Virus record (IMG/VR): IMGVR_UViG_3300032770_000042
Span: 1 to 43,150 of that record
Origin: a virus
Reading direction: 5' to 3' (one strand)
DNA: 43,150 nt
In this document: piece by piece, positions 1 to 7,611 of the stretch
How the letters are laid out: every line of letters starts with the position of its first letter
How positions within the stretch are numbered: the stretch's first letter is position 1
The notes under the pieces: model-generated
Told to the model about the DNA's origin: nothing
Databases searched by the model: none
Seen by the model: only the letters and a program-made list of their open reading frames with translations
Translations under genes and position numbers: made by a program

Positions 1-108
1 TCATAGGGTTCGGCTGGCTCATAGGGTTCGGCTGGCTCATAGGGTTCGGCTGGCTCATAGGGTTCGGCTGGCTCATAGGGTTCGGCTGGCTCATAGGGTT
101 CGGCTGCT
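1..108. repeat. 18-bp tandem repeat, left contig end (six units)
   Basis: Six head-to-tail copies of TCATAGGGTTCGGCTGGC start at 1, 19, 37, 55, 73 and 91; the last is cut short. Read on the minus strand each unit encodes Met-Ser-Gln-Pro-Asn-Pro, so this is the 5' end of the replication initiator that continues at 43105. The contig begins inside the array, so six is a minimum. The right-end copy is bounded by unique sequence and has only five units. Confidence 0.97.
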
Positions 109-139
109 ACGCCATTTCGCCGGCTTGATTAGCTGCCAT
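107..139 (-). CDS. possible 10-residue leader peptide upstream of the replication initiator
   Basis: Reading MAANQAGEMA then TAG, this mini-ORF lies in the same frame as the initiator and stops 12 bases before its first ATG. The codons after the amber stop already read Gln-Pro-Asn-Pro, as in the repeat unit, so suppression of the stop would fuse the leader to the repeat array. The same sequence recurs at 43118-43150. No clear ribosome-binding site is visible, so expression is uncertain. Confidence 0.3.
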   Translation of the reverse strand: MAANQAGEMA

Positions 140-152
140 TCTTTTGCTAATC
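127..152. promoter_or_regulatory. inverted repeat upstream of the replication initiator
   Basis: GATTAGC (127-133) and GCTAATC (146-152) form a perfect 7-bp inverted repeat with a 12-base centre, about 35-60 bases upstream of the first ATG of the initiator. It could be an operator or a leader hairpin. No convincing -35/-10 pair is visible. Confidence 0.35.
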
Positions 153-198
153 TGACCGCTAGCAGGATGTTCCGAGTTCATGGGCATCTGTTTTTCAA

Positions 199-224
199 GC
201 CCGGCGATCGCGCCGGGCCTTTTT
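199..224 (+). terminator. GC-rich hairpin followed by a T-run
   Basis: A stem closed by GCCCGGC and GCCGGGC (199-218) is followed by CTTTTT, the form of an intrinsic terminator for plus-strand transcription. It overlaps the stop codon (223-225) of the minus-strand ATPase gene. In the minus direction the hairpin is followed by TTGAAAAA, so it would end that operon poorly. It may protect the early operon from antisense transcription. Confidence 0.5.
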
Positions 225-1620
225 ATACCTGCCCCAACTTCACCATCTCCCCTTCCGTCTCAATCAAACCGTTCCGGCGCAGCCAGCTCATGTATGCCCG
301 AAACGTGCTGCTTTTGTAGGAAACCCCAGCGAGCGTTCCGAGTTGAGCTTTGCTCAACGTGGGGCGCTCCAAGAGAGTCTCCAGGAGCCGACGGCAGCCG
401 GCCTGGCCCGCCTTGCGTAGCCACGGCTCGTAAGCGGCGCGGTCCACGCCGTTTGGCCTGGTCGTGCCAAGGTGCTCAAACAAACCCTTCAGCGCGTCAT
501 ATTGTGGCCGCAGAGCGTCGCGGACGGCTGCCAAGCGTCGTTCCATATCCGTCCTCGCTGCGCGTTCCTGGGCCAACTGCGTGCGGAGCGACTCAACCTG
601 TTCGAGCGCCTGCGAATAAGGAACCTCTAACTCAGTTTTATACGCTGCCCTGGGCTCAGCGATATCTGGAAGCCTGGTCCCTGTATTGGCCGACGGTTTA
701 GCGACCGGCACCGTCGTTTTGCTCAACTGCCGCCGCAGCTTATCCACGAATTCGCCCACGTCGGCCAACGCCGCGGCCTTAGGCGCCACGCCAACCGTCC
801 TGGTCGCCCCCGGATGGAAAGTCAGCCGCTGCCGAATCCTCACCTGCTCAAACGCATCGAGCCACTGTGGGCTCCAAAACCAGCCCGTGCCATTCGCCAG
901 GCCCGCGAGCTCGGCCAGAAACTTCTCCAGCCCGCGAGCCGTCGCTTTGGCCTCAATCCATTCCTCGAGCGCATTCCGGTCGTGGGGACCCGTCGTGCGC
1001 ATCACCAGCAGGTTTTCGCATTGGCTCAGGACGTCTTTATCCACCGTCGCCGGCCGCTGGGAAATCAAAGTGCAGCCATAGCCGCGATTGCGCCCGAGCC
1101 GCACCAGGCGCTCGAGCGCTTCCTTGCATTGCGCCGTCAGCATTACCTTCGTCCGTTGCGGCGCAAACTCCGGAGCCTCCTCGAGGAAAATATGCCGCGG
1201 CTGCTCGGGAGTGAACTGCATCAGCGCCAGGCAGAACTCCGTCAGGAACTGGCGCCAGGTGTGTTTGCTCTCCATCGAGAGGTCCACGACGGCGAAAACG
1301 TTCTCACTCACCAGCGCCTCCGCAATCTTCCCGCCGGCGCGCTTCTCCAACGGCAGATCTCCGTGCTCGCCCCCAATCACCACCACTGGAAACCCGCTCG
1401 GCCGGCCGTCCCGGTCCGCGCGCAACCCCCACCACACGCCGACGGGATCGAAACAAATCCACGGCAGCGATCCCTTGCACATTTCCTCGGCCATCACCGA
1501 CGCCGTGCAGCTCTTCCCTGAGCCTCTAATGCCAAGGATGGCAAACGTCTGAGTCACAGCGTCGAACGGCAGACCGAACTGTTTACCCGACGTAGTCAGG
1601 CCTAAGTTGAGTTGGCTCAT
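223..1620 (-). CDS. HerA/FtsK-type ATPase with C-terminal winged helix
   Basis: A 465-residue P-loop ATPase. The Walker A motif GIRGSGKS is at residues 30-37, the Walker B-like stretch HIFLEEAPEF at 143-152 and an ISQRP motif near 186-190, as in HerA/DUF87-type DNA pumps. Residues about 330-370 look coiled-coil and the last 65 resemble a winged helix. The start overlaps the stop of the upstream gene (ATGA), so the two are translationally coupled. The next gene on the circle is the O-like initiator, so a role as replicative helicase or DNA translocase is the simplest reading. HerA ATPases also act in anti-phage systems, so exclusion of other phages is an alternative. The family is clear; the role is inferred. 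Confidence 0.8.
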   Translation of the reverse strand: MSQLNLGLTTSGKQFGLPFDAVTQTFAILGIRGSGKSCTASVMAEEMCKGSLPWICFDPVGVWWGLRADRDGRPSGFPVVVIGGEHGDLPLEKRAGGKIAEALVSENVFAVVDLSMESKHTWRQFLTEFCLALMQFTPEQPRHIFLEEAPEFAPQRTKVMLTAQCKEALERLVRLGRNRGYGCTLISQRPATVDKDVLSQCENLLVMRTTGPHDRNALEEWIEAKATARGLEKFLAELAGLANGTGWFWSPQWLDAFEQVRIRQRLTFHPGATRTVGVAPKAAALADVGEFVDKLRRQLSKTTVPVAKPSANTGTRLPDIAEPRAAYKTELEVPYSQALEQVESLRTQLAQERAARTDMERRLAAVRDALRPQYDALKGLFEHLGTTRPNGVDRAAYEPWLRKAGQAGCRRLLETLLERPTLSKAQLGTLAGVSYKSSTFRAYMSWLRRNGLIETEGEMVKLGQV

Positions 1621-1946
1621 TCTATCAACGATTGTTCTCGGGCTTTGGCGATTAGCCGCCGGCTGGCCTCATGCAGCGAGGCCTTGTCTTCCAGCCGAAA
1701 GAACTCGATGCCGTCCGCAATCCTTCGCAGACGCTCCGGCACTTCGACGCCCTCGGGCACGAGCAAAAAAATGGGCTTATCCATCATCACCGCCAGCGAA
1801 AACTGGATCAAGCTGTCGAGGCCCTTTTTATACTTCTCGGAGAAAAGGGTCATCACGATCGCCGACTCGCGCATTCCCTCGGCCGTGTGTTCCACGAACC
1901 GCTCGAGCTCCGGTCGCATCGGATCCAATTCGAACAAATGGCTCAC
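1617..1946 (-). CDS. small Rossmann-like protein (TIR/deoxyribosyltransferase-like)
   Basis: A 109-residue protein starting at GTG, whose GTGA overlaps the stop of the upstream gene; its own stop overlaps the start of the ATPase. A hydrophobic strand (SAIVMTLFSEKY), a helix and a second strand (MMDKPIFLLVPEG) followed by VPERL resemble nucleoside 2-deoxyribosyltransferase, TIR or SLOG domains. The usual catalytic Glu is not obvious: the position reads IQFSLA. The tight coupling suggests it works with the ATPase, perhaps as a nucleotide sensor. No function can be assigned. Confidence 0.6.
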   Translation of the reverse strand: MSHLFELDPMRPELERFVEHTAEGMRESAIVMTLFSEKYKKGLDSLIQFSLAVMMDKPIFLLVPEGVEVPERLRRIADGIEFFRLEDKASLHEASRRLIAKAREQSLIE

Positions 1947-3103
1947 TTCTTCCCCTTTCCGTTTTCGGCGCGTTCGAGCAGCTTCTTGAGGCACTCAAGA
2001 TGATCCGCCGCTTTGTCGGCGTGGTACAACAACTCCTTATCGGCGGCCGAGTGCCACGCTTGGTCTATTGCCTTGCGCGCAAACCGCAAATCGACGATTG
2101 CGTCCACCACCTTGAACCGCGCATCCACCATCTGGTCCGAGCTGTCCTGCCTCTTGCCATTGCGCACGTGCGCCGCCACTGCCACCGGATTGGCCTCAGC
2201 CGGCTTTTGCTCTGATGGCCTGGTCCGCGTCAGAAACGGCAACTCCGGTTGCGACGCTGACGAAGCGCGATCCCGAGTCGCCTGCGCCATTTTGAGGTGC
2301 AGAGTCCCACACCATCCGATTAGCTTGCGCGCGAAAGCCAATTGTTTGGGCACGACAACATGGCGGTTCAAAAGGCTCGTGGCTGCCTCCCTCAAATCCG
2401 CGAGGGCTGCCATCACCGCCTCGGGCTTGCCCGAGAAATTGGAGACTGCGGTCAGCGGCTTGCCCACAGCCTGCACTGACGACTTGTATGCGGCCGCTTG
2501 AATCCAGTGACTGGCATCAATCTGCAAAACCCGCACCGCTGCCCATCCCTCCGGACATTTGAACTCGTATTTCTTCGCCTGGCCGTCCTGGTACACGCCG
2601 TTCTCGTTCGGCTTCGGCCACTGCCGTTCTTTCACCGCCTCCGCCACGTGCTTGGCTACAGGCTTCCCGCCATGCGCGCGACGCACCGCATCATCCCAAA
2701 CAGCCTGGCGCTCCTCTTTTGGTAACGGGACCAACGCCCGCACCTGGCTCTCTGTCGCCGGCAAGACCTTGGGCTTTGACGGCCCCGCCTCCAAATCCAA
2801 CATCACGCCCTCAGCCGAGATAAGCTGGCGCGCGCGTCGGGCGCTCTTCCCCCAACGCTGGCGCACATAATCCTCAAACGTCAGGAACTCCATTCGGAAC
2901 AGGCCGCCCTCCCGGATCCTCAAAAGCAGCCGGGCAATCTCCCTCCAATGCGTCGCAATCCGGTCGAGCCGGTCCTGGATATCCGCCTCGAGCGCTGCAA
3001 ACTCTTTGCTCTCGGTTTTGCTCAGCGGCCGCGGCGCCGTCGGCACCAACCCGGCCACGACTCCAGGACCTTTGCTTCTGGGGAAAAGAGCCGTCGCATT
3101 CAT
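1943..3103 (-). CDS. ParB/KorB-like DNA-binding protein
   Basis: A 386-residue protein. Residues about 50-95 (IARLLLRIREGGLF to RRARQLI) match the helical pattern seen in many plasmid and phage replication or partition regulators, where a tyrosine/tryptophan-rich helix precedes a DNA-reading helix. The rest is basic and helical; a central hydrophobic segment around WAAVRVLQIDASHW may be a small beta domain. It is coupled by ATGA/GTGA overlaps to both neighbours. Its place before the ATPase and initiator suggests a role in replication or plasmid-like maintenance. The exact family is uncertain. Confidence 0.6.
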   Translation of the reverse strand: MNATALFPRSKGPGVVAGLVPTAPRPLSKTESKEFAALEADIQDRLDRIATHWREIARLLLRIREGGLFRMEFLTFEDYVRQRWGKSARRARQLISAEGVMLDLEAGPSKPKVLPATESQVRALVPLPKEERQAVWDDAVRRAHGGKPVAKHVAEAVKERQWPKPNENGVYQDGQAKKYEFKCPEGWAAVRVLQIDASHWIQAAAYKSSVQAVGKPLTAVSNFSGKPEAVMAALADLREAATSLLNRHVVVPKQLAFARKLIGWCGTLHLKMAQATRDRASSASQPELPFLTRTRPSEQKPAEANPVAVAAHVRNGKRQDSSDQMVDARFKVVDAIVDLRFARKAIDQAWHSAADKELLYHADKAADHLECLKKLLERAENGKGKK

Positions 3104-3561
3104 GATTTTGTCGGTGGATGTTGGATTTCTGCGACCAGTCGCAGAAACTCTCGCAAGTGGGGGTCCGCGAGGACCGCCAGCCAGGCCGCCAGCTCCAGCG
3201 CCTCCCCCAGGCGAAAAACAAACTGCCCCATCTCCGGATTCATATTCAGCACCACAACTGTGTCTTGATGGCGCACCACTTCAAACACGTTGCCCCGGTC
3301 CTTTGGGAAGCCTGGCGGAGCCCCGGCATACGTGCGGAACTCCTCGAACATCTTCTGCCCCTCAAACTTCTGGGCAATCTCCCCTAGCATCATCTGCCAG
3401 CCGGGGCACTCGACTGACAACCGAGCCAACGCCAGCAGGACCGCCTGCCGCTCCGATTCATCCAGCGTGACCGTGATTGCAGGAAAGGGATTGCGCCCGG
3501 CAAGCATCGCCTCCGCTTGCTCGGCTGAGAGCGTGCCGCCGTCGTGCCGTTCCTTGTTCAC
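3100..3561 (-). CDS. hypothetical early protein
   Basis: A 153-residue protein starting at GTG, chosen because its GTGA overlaps the previous stop; an ATG 24 bases upstream is the alternative. Helices around QAVLLALARL and a conserved-looking stretch with AGAPPGFPKDRGNVFEVV are visible. No family was recognised. It lies between small DNA-metabolism genes in the early operon. Confidence 0.75.
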   Translation of the reverse strand: MNKERHDGGTLSAEQAEAMLAGRNPFPAITVTLDESERQAVLLALARLSVECPGWQMMLGEIAQKFEGQKMFEEFRTYAGAPPGFPKDRGNVFEVVRHQDTVVVLNMNPEMGQFVFRLGEALELAAWLAVLADPHLREFLRLVAEIQHPPTKS

Positions 3562-3857
3562 GCCCTCACCTCCACGATAAACCATTGTGAAGGCTCGTTC
3601 CGGTCCGGAGTGAACCGCACCTGTTTGCCCAAAGGCAGCGTGTCCAGCCGCGGCCAGATCGCCCGCGCGAAATCCAAGAGCTGTTGATGGTCGCGCGCCT
3701 GCTCGATGATGGCCTCTGCTTGCGCCAGCAACGCCGGCGTCGCGTTCGACGATACTGAATCTAGTTTCATCGCCAGTATTGAGCGTTTGTATGCCTCGAC
3801 CTCAGCCGAAATTTCCGAGCGAACCTGGTGCGCGTTCTTATCCTCGCGAGCGCTCAT
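3558..3857 (-). CDS. hypothetical early protein
   Basis: A 99-residue, mostly helical, charged protein with a probable coiled coil over the first 60 residues. It has no cysteine clusters or membrane segments. It overlaps both neighbours by four bases. No function is recognised. Confidence 0.72.
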   Translation of the reverse strand: MSAREDKNAHQVRSEISAEVEAYKRSILAMKLDSVSSNATPALLAQAEAIIEQARDHQQLLDFARAIWPRLDTLPLGKQVRFTPDRNEPSQWFIVEVRA

Positions 3858-4078
3858 ATTTTGCAGTTAATTTTAGCAACACCCGTATCTACCATGATCC
3901 CCGCCGCGCGCGCCCGCTTGATATGCTCGGCGATCAGTTTACGGTTTGGCCGACGGGCCCGCAGCAATACCCCAAGCTCGTAGCCTAAACGGAAAACTTT
4001 CATCGTCCGATCCAGCTCCGGCCGTTGCTCAAGCTTCCTGAGAATACTGCGTCGGACTTCATGCTCTTCGCGCGTCAT
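3854..4078 (-). CDS. small helical hypothetical protein
   Basis: A 74-residue basic protein beginning MTREEHEVRR. The start was chosen at the ATGA overlap with the upstream stop; a longer reading would run back through the upstream gene. It has the appearance of a small DNA- or protein-binding helical bundle, but no family is recognised. Confidence 0.7.
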   Translation of the reverse strand: MTREEHEVRRSILRKLEQRPELDRTMKVFRLGYELGVLLRARRPNRKLIAEHIKRARAAGIMVDTGVAKINCKI

Positions 4079-4419
4079 GCCGCTCTCCCTTCCGTTGTTC
4101 TCCCGGCCAAAACGAACCCGGCCTTGCCAATCGGCGCTGCCGTCGGTGCCGACGGCCGTGGCTGGCTCACGTAGCCGGCTCTGCCAAGCGGCCCCGGCGC
4201 CGGTCCTGGCCGGCGCGCAGCGCGAAGGCATCCGTCCAGGAAATCATTGATGTCTCGCTGCGTGTATCTGACCAGCCATCCGCCCACCTTGTAGGAACGC
4301 AGCCGCTTTTTCGACGTCCACTCCCCCACCGTCCGCCTCGATACCCCGAGCTTCTGCGCGACATCCCTCGCCGTCAGGCAAGGATCATCGAGGCCGGGTG
4401 TTTGGGGCGCCGGGTTCAT
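4075..4419 (-). CDS. excisionase-like helix-turn-helix protein
   Basis: A 114-residue protein with an N-terminal MerR-type HTH (residues 15-60): LTARDVAQKLGVSRRTVGEW, then a wing containing GGWLVRYTQRDI, as in excisionases and phage helix-turn-helix 17 proteins. The C-terminal half is Pro/Ala/Gly-rich. It would bind DNA near attP or act as an early regulator. It lies far from the integrase and on the opposite strand, so it would be made with the lytic genes, which suits a directionality factor. Confidence 0.68.
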   Translation of the reverse strand: MNPAPQTPGLDDPCLTARDVAQKLGVSRRTVGEWTSKKRLRSYKVGGWLVRYTQRDINDFLDGCLRAARRPGPAPGPLGRAGYVSQPRPSAPTAAPIGKAGFVLAGRTTEGRAA

Positions 4420-4422
4420 CCG

Positions 4423-4620
4423 TCACTCCGCGAAAGATTCCTGCTCCGGTGCTCGCCGGCGCCGCTCGATGCGCACCCTCAATATCCCGGCCAGCTTCAG
4501 CGCTTTCCCGACCTCCTGGCAGAGCGGGCACGGCGGCTTCGTTCCCGTGCCGAAAGTCAGGCTCTTGAGTTTCTCGATGAAGGCCTCCGCCTCGGCTTTG
4601 GCTTTTTCTTTGTCGCTCAT
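4423..4620 (-). CDS. small CxxC protein
   Basis: A 65-residue highly charged protein with one CPLC motif at residues 31-34 and a basic C-terminal helix (RVRIERRRR). Its ATG overlaps the upstream stop as TGATG. It could bind a metal as a dimer. No family is recognised. Confidence 0.65.
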   Translation of the reverse strand: MSDKEKAKAEAEAFIEKLKSLTFGTGTKPPCPLCQEVGKALKLAGILRVRIERRRRAPEQESFAE

Positions 4621-4895
4621 CAGTTGCCGGTTTGTTGTTGGGCCAATTCAAGCTGCGCGGCTAGGTCTCGCAAAAGCTTGGGTAGCTTCCCTTCGATTTC
4701 GGGGAATTCTCCAGTCACGACTTCGGCCAATCCATTCTTTTGGAAAAGCAAAATCACCGCTCCCTTGCCGTTGAACTTTCGGGCGATGACCTCGCACAGG
4801 ACATCCAGATCGTTGTGGACGATCTTTGCCTGCTGCTCCGGAGTCTTAGCTTGCTGCAACGCTAGTCCGAAGAATGCATTGGACCCAGGCTTCAT
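4620..4895 (-). CDS. hypothetical early protein
   Basis: A 91-residue protein with a predicted alpha/beta pattern (GKGAVILLFQKNGLAEVV in the middle) and Gln-rich ends. It is coupled to both neighbours by overlapping start and stop codons. No function is recognised. Confidence 0.72.
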   Translation of the reverse strand: MKPGSNAFFGLALQQAKTPEQQAKIVHNDLDVLCEVIARKFNGKGAVILLFQKNGLAEVVTGEFPEIEGKLPKLLRDLAAQLELAQQQTGN

Positions 4896-5170
4896 ATCGT
4901 CTTCCCCTTGCTTGGGAGCCGGCGGACCACTGCGAACAGATGCTGCCTGACCAGCTCATTCACGTTGCGCAGCGTCTCGGCTGAAACCCTGCTGAACTTA
5001 TGCGTCCGCGTCTGCTTTGCCTGCTCGAGCAGAAACGTCTTCACGGCCGCCCGGTTCAAAAAGCACGTCTCGTTCAGCGACCGCGGCCGCCGGCCAGCCG
5101 ATAGGATTATTTGGTCCACTGCCTTTTGCGCGGCCCGGGCGTTGGAAATAAAGCGTTCGAGTTCCTCCAT
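4892..5170 (-). CDS. small basic protein, possible histone-fold DNA-binding protein
   Basis: A 92-residue basic protein. The C-terminal half has the order K-x-F helix, then HKFSRVS, then an amphipathic helix ending SKGKTI. This resembles the RVS - long helix - RKTI pattern of archaeal histones and DUF1931-like bacterial histone folds, although the middle helix is about five residues shorter than in HMfB. If correct, it would wrap or bridge phage DNA. The start ATG directly follows the previous stop. The fold assignment is by eye and tentative. Confidence 0.55.
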   Translation of the reverse strand: MEELERFISNARAAQKAVDQIILSAGRRPRSLNETCFLNRAAVKTFLLEQAKQTRTHKFSRVSAETLRNVNELVRQHLFAVVRRLPSKGKTI

Positions 5171-5422
5171 TCAGTCCTCCTTACTGTGCCGTTCGATTAA
5201 CCGGTGCGCGGCCGCCTGGCCGGCTGCCATCCGGTGCATAATCCCCATGGCCAACTGAATATTCTCCTCCGTCGCCGGCAGATCGACCATCTTCAAAATC
5301 TCGGGAATGTCGAAATGCGGGTGCCCGCTCGCATCCTCCCAAATCCGCGGCTCATCAATCCACCGCGCGAACTCGTTTCGCCGCGGGTCTTTTGGATTGT
5401 ACCCCTGGGTAATCGCACTCAT
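5171..5422 (-). CDS. hypothetical early protein
   Basis: An 83-residue protein with an aromatic N-terminal half (NEFARWIDEPRIWEDASGHPHFDIPEI) and a helical C-terminal half. It is coupled upstream by ATGA. No family is recognised. Confidence 0.7.
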   Translation of the reverse strand: MSAITQGYNPKDPRRNEFARWIDEPRIWEDASGHPHFDIPEILKMVDLPATEENIQLAMGIMHRMAAGQAAAHRLIERHSKED

Positions 5423-5664
5423 TCGCCGCCTCCTTTCAAACGCAATTGGAAGCCCGCCTTTTTTGCCTCCTGCTCCAGCTTGGCCAGGTTCTCAGCAAAC
5501 GCCCCCGGGCAGTCAGGAGCCCGATGATCCAGAACCCAGCACAACGCGTCGCAGGCCGCAGACAATGCGCGTCTCCCATCATGCCCCAGGACGATTGGAA
5601 CCTCCCGATTGATCACCGCGACCAGCACGTCGTGTGCCCGCGCAATTTCGATCTCGCTCCTCAC
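5419..5664 (-). CDS. hypothetical early protein
   Basis: An 81-residue protein starting at GTG within a GTGA overlap. It contains a helix with two cysteines (AACDALCWVLDH) and ends in a basic tail. No family is recognised. Confidence 0.7.
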   Translation of the reverse strand: MRSEIEIARAHDVLVAVINREVPIVLGHDGRRALSAACDALCWVLDHRAPDCPGAFAENLAKLEQEAKKAGFQLRLKGGGE

Positions 5665-5909
5665 AGCTTGAGCCTTCTCCTCTTGACCTCGCGCAGCAGC
5701 GCAGCCAGCACCGGCCGCCGCGCGCTAAGTTCCCAATCACTCAACGCCAGGGCCGCCTGGTCGCAAACAGAGCAGAGATCGGGCTCGCCCGGCGCCCATT
5801 GGCAGCCCCCTGGGCAGGCGTCTGTTTCTGTGCACCCACACACCCGGCACCTGGTGAGGCCATTTTTGTCCCTCCGGACCTTCGTTGCCTTAGTTGCCTT
5901 CTGTTTCAC
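5661..5909 (-). CDS. zinc-finger-like small protein
   Basis: An 82-residue protein starting at GTG within a GTGA overlap. Six cysteines are spaced CRVCGCTETDACPGGC and then CSVC, a pattern that recurs in small phage and plasmid proteins and suggests a bound zinc ion. The basic C-terminal end (REVKRRRLKL) suggests contact with nucleic acid. The precise role is unknown. Confidence 0.72.
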   Translation of the reverse strand: MKQKATKATKVRRDKNGLTRCRVCGCTETDACPGGCQWAPGEPDLCSVCDQAALALSDWELSARRPVLAALLREVKRRRLKL

Positions 5910-6196
5910 ATTGCCTCCCTTCCCGGCAAGCCCGGCCAGGGCACCAGCACCAGCGGCCCATTGCGTTTCGGCTGCAAGGCCCAAAGAAAGTGCCCGCAGT
6001 TCGTCCGGAGGATGCCGTAATGCCGCAAGTGGGCGCCGTGCTTTTTCCCGCACCAGCCGCACTCGCAGGAAATATAACCCGCGCCAACATCGGCTGGCGC
6101 GGGCAGGGGCCGGGTGTTTGCCATAGTCAACAGGCGCGTTGTTTGCACGCGTTTGTTTTCAGATGCCCCGTCCCCAAATAGATCGGTTTCGCTCAT
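5906..6196 (-). CDS. small Cys/His-rich protein
   Basis: A 96-residue protein with CECGWCGKKHGAHLRHYG followed by CGHF, a likely zinc-binding module, and a Pro/Trp-rich tail. It overlaps both neighbours by four bases. No family is recognised. Confidence 0.7.
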   Translation of the reverse strand: MSETDLFGDGASENKRVQTTRLLTMANTRPLPAPADVGAGYISCECGWCGKKHGAHLRHYGILRTNCGHFLWALQPKRNGPLVLVPWPGLPGREAM

Positions 6197-6405
6197 TCGC
6201 TTTTGAGGGCCGCGAAAAACGCCTCAATGTTCCTCGCCGTCTCAAGCGACTGCTCGAGAGTCCCCCCGACCGTACCCAGAATGGGAACAAGCCGCCCACG
6301 AAACCAAACCACCTCATGATCCGCGCGCGCTGGAGACGGCCGCACAATCTCGTCTGGCAGCTCGATGGCTCGGTCGCGCTCTTGTGGAGTTTGCTCGCGC
6401 TTCAT
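6193..6405 (-). CDS. hypothetical early protein
   Basis: A 70-residue protein with a short beta-like centre (EVVWFRGRLVPILGTVGG) and a C-terminal helix. It is coupled to both neighbours by ATGA. No function is recognised. Confidence 0.68.
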   Translation of the reverse strand: MKREQTPQERDRAIELPDEIVRPSPARADHEVVWFRGRLVPILGTVGGTLEQSLETARNIEAFFAALKSE

Positions 6406-6617
6406 GCCGTCTTCCCCTCCGTGGCCAAAGCATACTTTTCGATCAACTCCACGGCCGCCGGCCGGAGGACCGCAAAATTCTCGAAGTCTGCCCGCAAGAG
6501 AGCGCGGGCGAACTCCGTCAAAAAATCGCCGTGCTCAAACCCCGGCTCTTTCAGTGCAATGCGACGATAGATTGCCTGAACCTGCTCATCCGTTAGGGGC
6601 GCCTGAGGAACATTCAT
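6402..6617 (-). CDS. hypothetical early protein
   Basis: A 71-residue helical, acidic protein beginning MNVPQAPLTDEQ. The start was chosen at the ATGA overlap with the HNH nuclease stop. No family is recognised. Confidence 0.7.
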   Translation of the reverse strand: MNVPQAPLTDEQVQAIYRRIALKEPGFEHGDFLTEFARALLRADFENFAVLRPAAVELIEKYALATEGKTA

Positions 6618-7441
6618 GCCGCCGCCCTCCGTTGCTGGCGCATCGGTTTCCCGTCGCACCGCAAACCTCGGGCCTTATAGGCACGAGCTTTCAGGCGCAT
6701 CTGGTCCCGGTAGTGCCGCTTCCAGAATTCCCGCCGCTGATCGGGCGTCCACCGTGACCGGCTCTGGTACCGGCGCCGGTAATGCAGCAGGGTCATGTCC
6801 TGGATCGGCATACAGACCAGGTTGCCCTGGCCAAAATTGCTATTGTCGCCGTCCTTGAATCCGACCCGCCAACCCGAAGGGACTTTCCTGCCTGTGCGCG
6901 CTTCGTAGATGACGTGATGCAGGAGTTCCGCGCGATTTCCCGTCGTTGGTCGGTAATAGCCGCCCTTCCCGGGAGTCCAGATCCGGCCGGCGAACAAAAT
7001 GCGGGCATGGAAATTCCGCGCATTGAGCTCCAGCCCGTGCGAGCGAAAAATGTCATACATCGCCTGTCTGGTCCGCCCATAGAGTTTGCCCACCCGCGCC
7101 AGGCTCCCAAGCCGACGATAATCTGCGTGCATTTTCTCGATCACGTGCGCGGGCAGGCCTCGGCGGCCGTAACGGCCTTTCGGCGCGCACCGCGCCAGCG
7201 CAAAAGCCACTTCGCCCGGGGCAATCTCCAGCATCGCCGGCCGCCACCGGGCCAACGCCGCCTCTCCGCTTTTCTGCATGGCCGCGCGCACCTGGTCAGG
7301 AGATTGAAACCCGGTTCTGCACAAGATCGGCCGAACGTCGGTTTCCGCCGGGCGGTCCGCGGCGAGCATTGAGGCCGGCATTGCGCCTGGCTTGTCACTT
7401 AGCGCCCGCCAAGCAGTATTTCCTTTTAACGGCGAGATCAC
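6614..7441 (-). CDS. HNH endonuclease
   Basis: A 275-residue protein starting at GTG in a GTGA overlap. The HNH core lies around residues 170-210: LLHHVIYEARTG, then a Trp and FKDGDNSNF, then NLVCM, matching the homing-type HNH_3 arrangement (His-His, Asn, Asn). An HTH-like stretch (LARVGKLYGRTRQAMYDIFRSHG) precedes it and could give DNA specificity. The C-terminus is Arg-rich. It would cut or nick double-stranded DNA. Unlike many homing nucleases, it sits in frame with the operon through overlaps on both sides, so it may be a working early gene rather than a free-standing invader. Confidence 0.82.
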   Translation of the reverse strand: MISPLKGNTAWRALSDKPGAMPASMLAADRPAETDVRPILCRTGFQSPDQVRAAMQKSGEAALARWRPAMLEIAPGEVAFALARCAPKGRYGRRGLPAHVIEKMHADYRRLGSLARVGKLYGRTRQAMYDIFRSHGLELNARNFHARILFAGRIWTPGKGGYYRPTTGNRAELLHHVIYEARTGRKVPSGWRVGFKDGDNSNFGQGNLVCMPIQDMTLLHYRRRYQSRSRWTPDQRREFWKRHYRDQMRLKARAYKARGLRCDGKPMRQQRRAAA

Positions 7442-7611
7442 GCCGCCTCCCTTGCATTAGATTCCAGCGGGTTGCCGTGCCCGACCGGCATTCGAGGGCC
7501 GCTGACCCGGGTGGTCGTCCCGGTCCAGACGATTGCTATTGGTGACCGAGCCATATTGCTGTTGCCCCCTACCGATTCAGCGCTAGCCGCTGCCCCGCCA
7601 GAAATCTTCAT
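7438..7611 (-). CDS. small hypothetical protein
   Basis: A 57-residue Gly/Ser/Ala-rich protein starting at the ATGA overlap with the upstream gene. It has no membrane segment or motif. It is supported mainly by the overlapping stop-start pattern on both sides. Confidence 0.55.
   Translation of the reverse strand: MKISGGAAASAESVGGNSNMARSPIAIVWTGTTTRVSGPRMPVGHGNPLESNAREAA

Noticed and set aside
199-224. Terminator of the minus-strand early operon
   Set aside because: In that direction the hairpin is followed by TTGAAAAA rather than a T-run, and the initiator gene follows downstream on the circle.
180-1552. Plus-strand frames opposite the HerA-like ATPase
   Set aside because: They are low-complexity, Arg/Pro/Ala-rich shadows; the minus frame has all Walker motifs.
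6614-7441. HNH gene as a selfish insertion interrupting the early operon
   Set aside because: Both ends keep 4-bp overlaps with neighbours, so it is integrated into the operon design.
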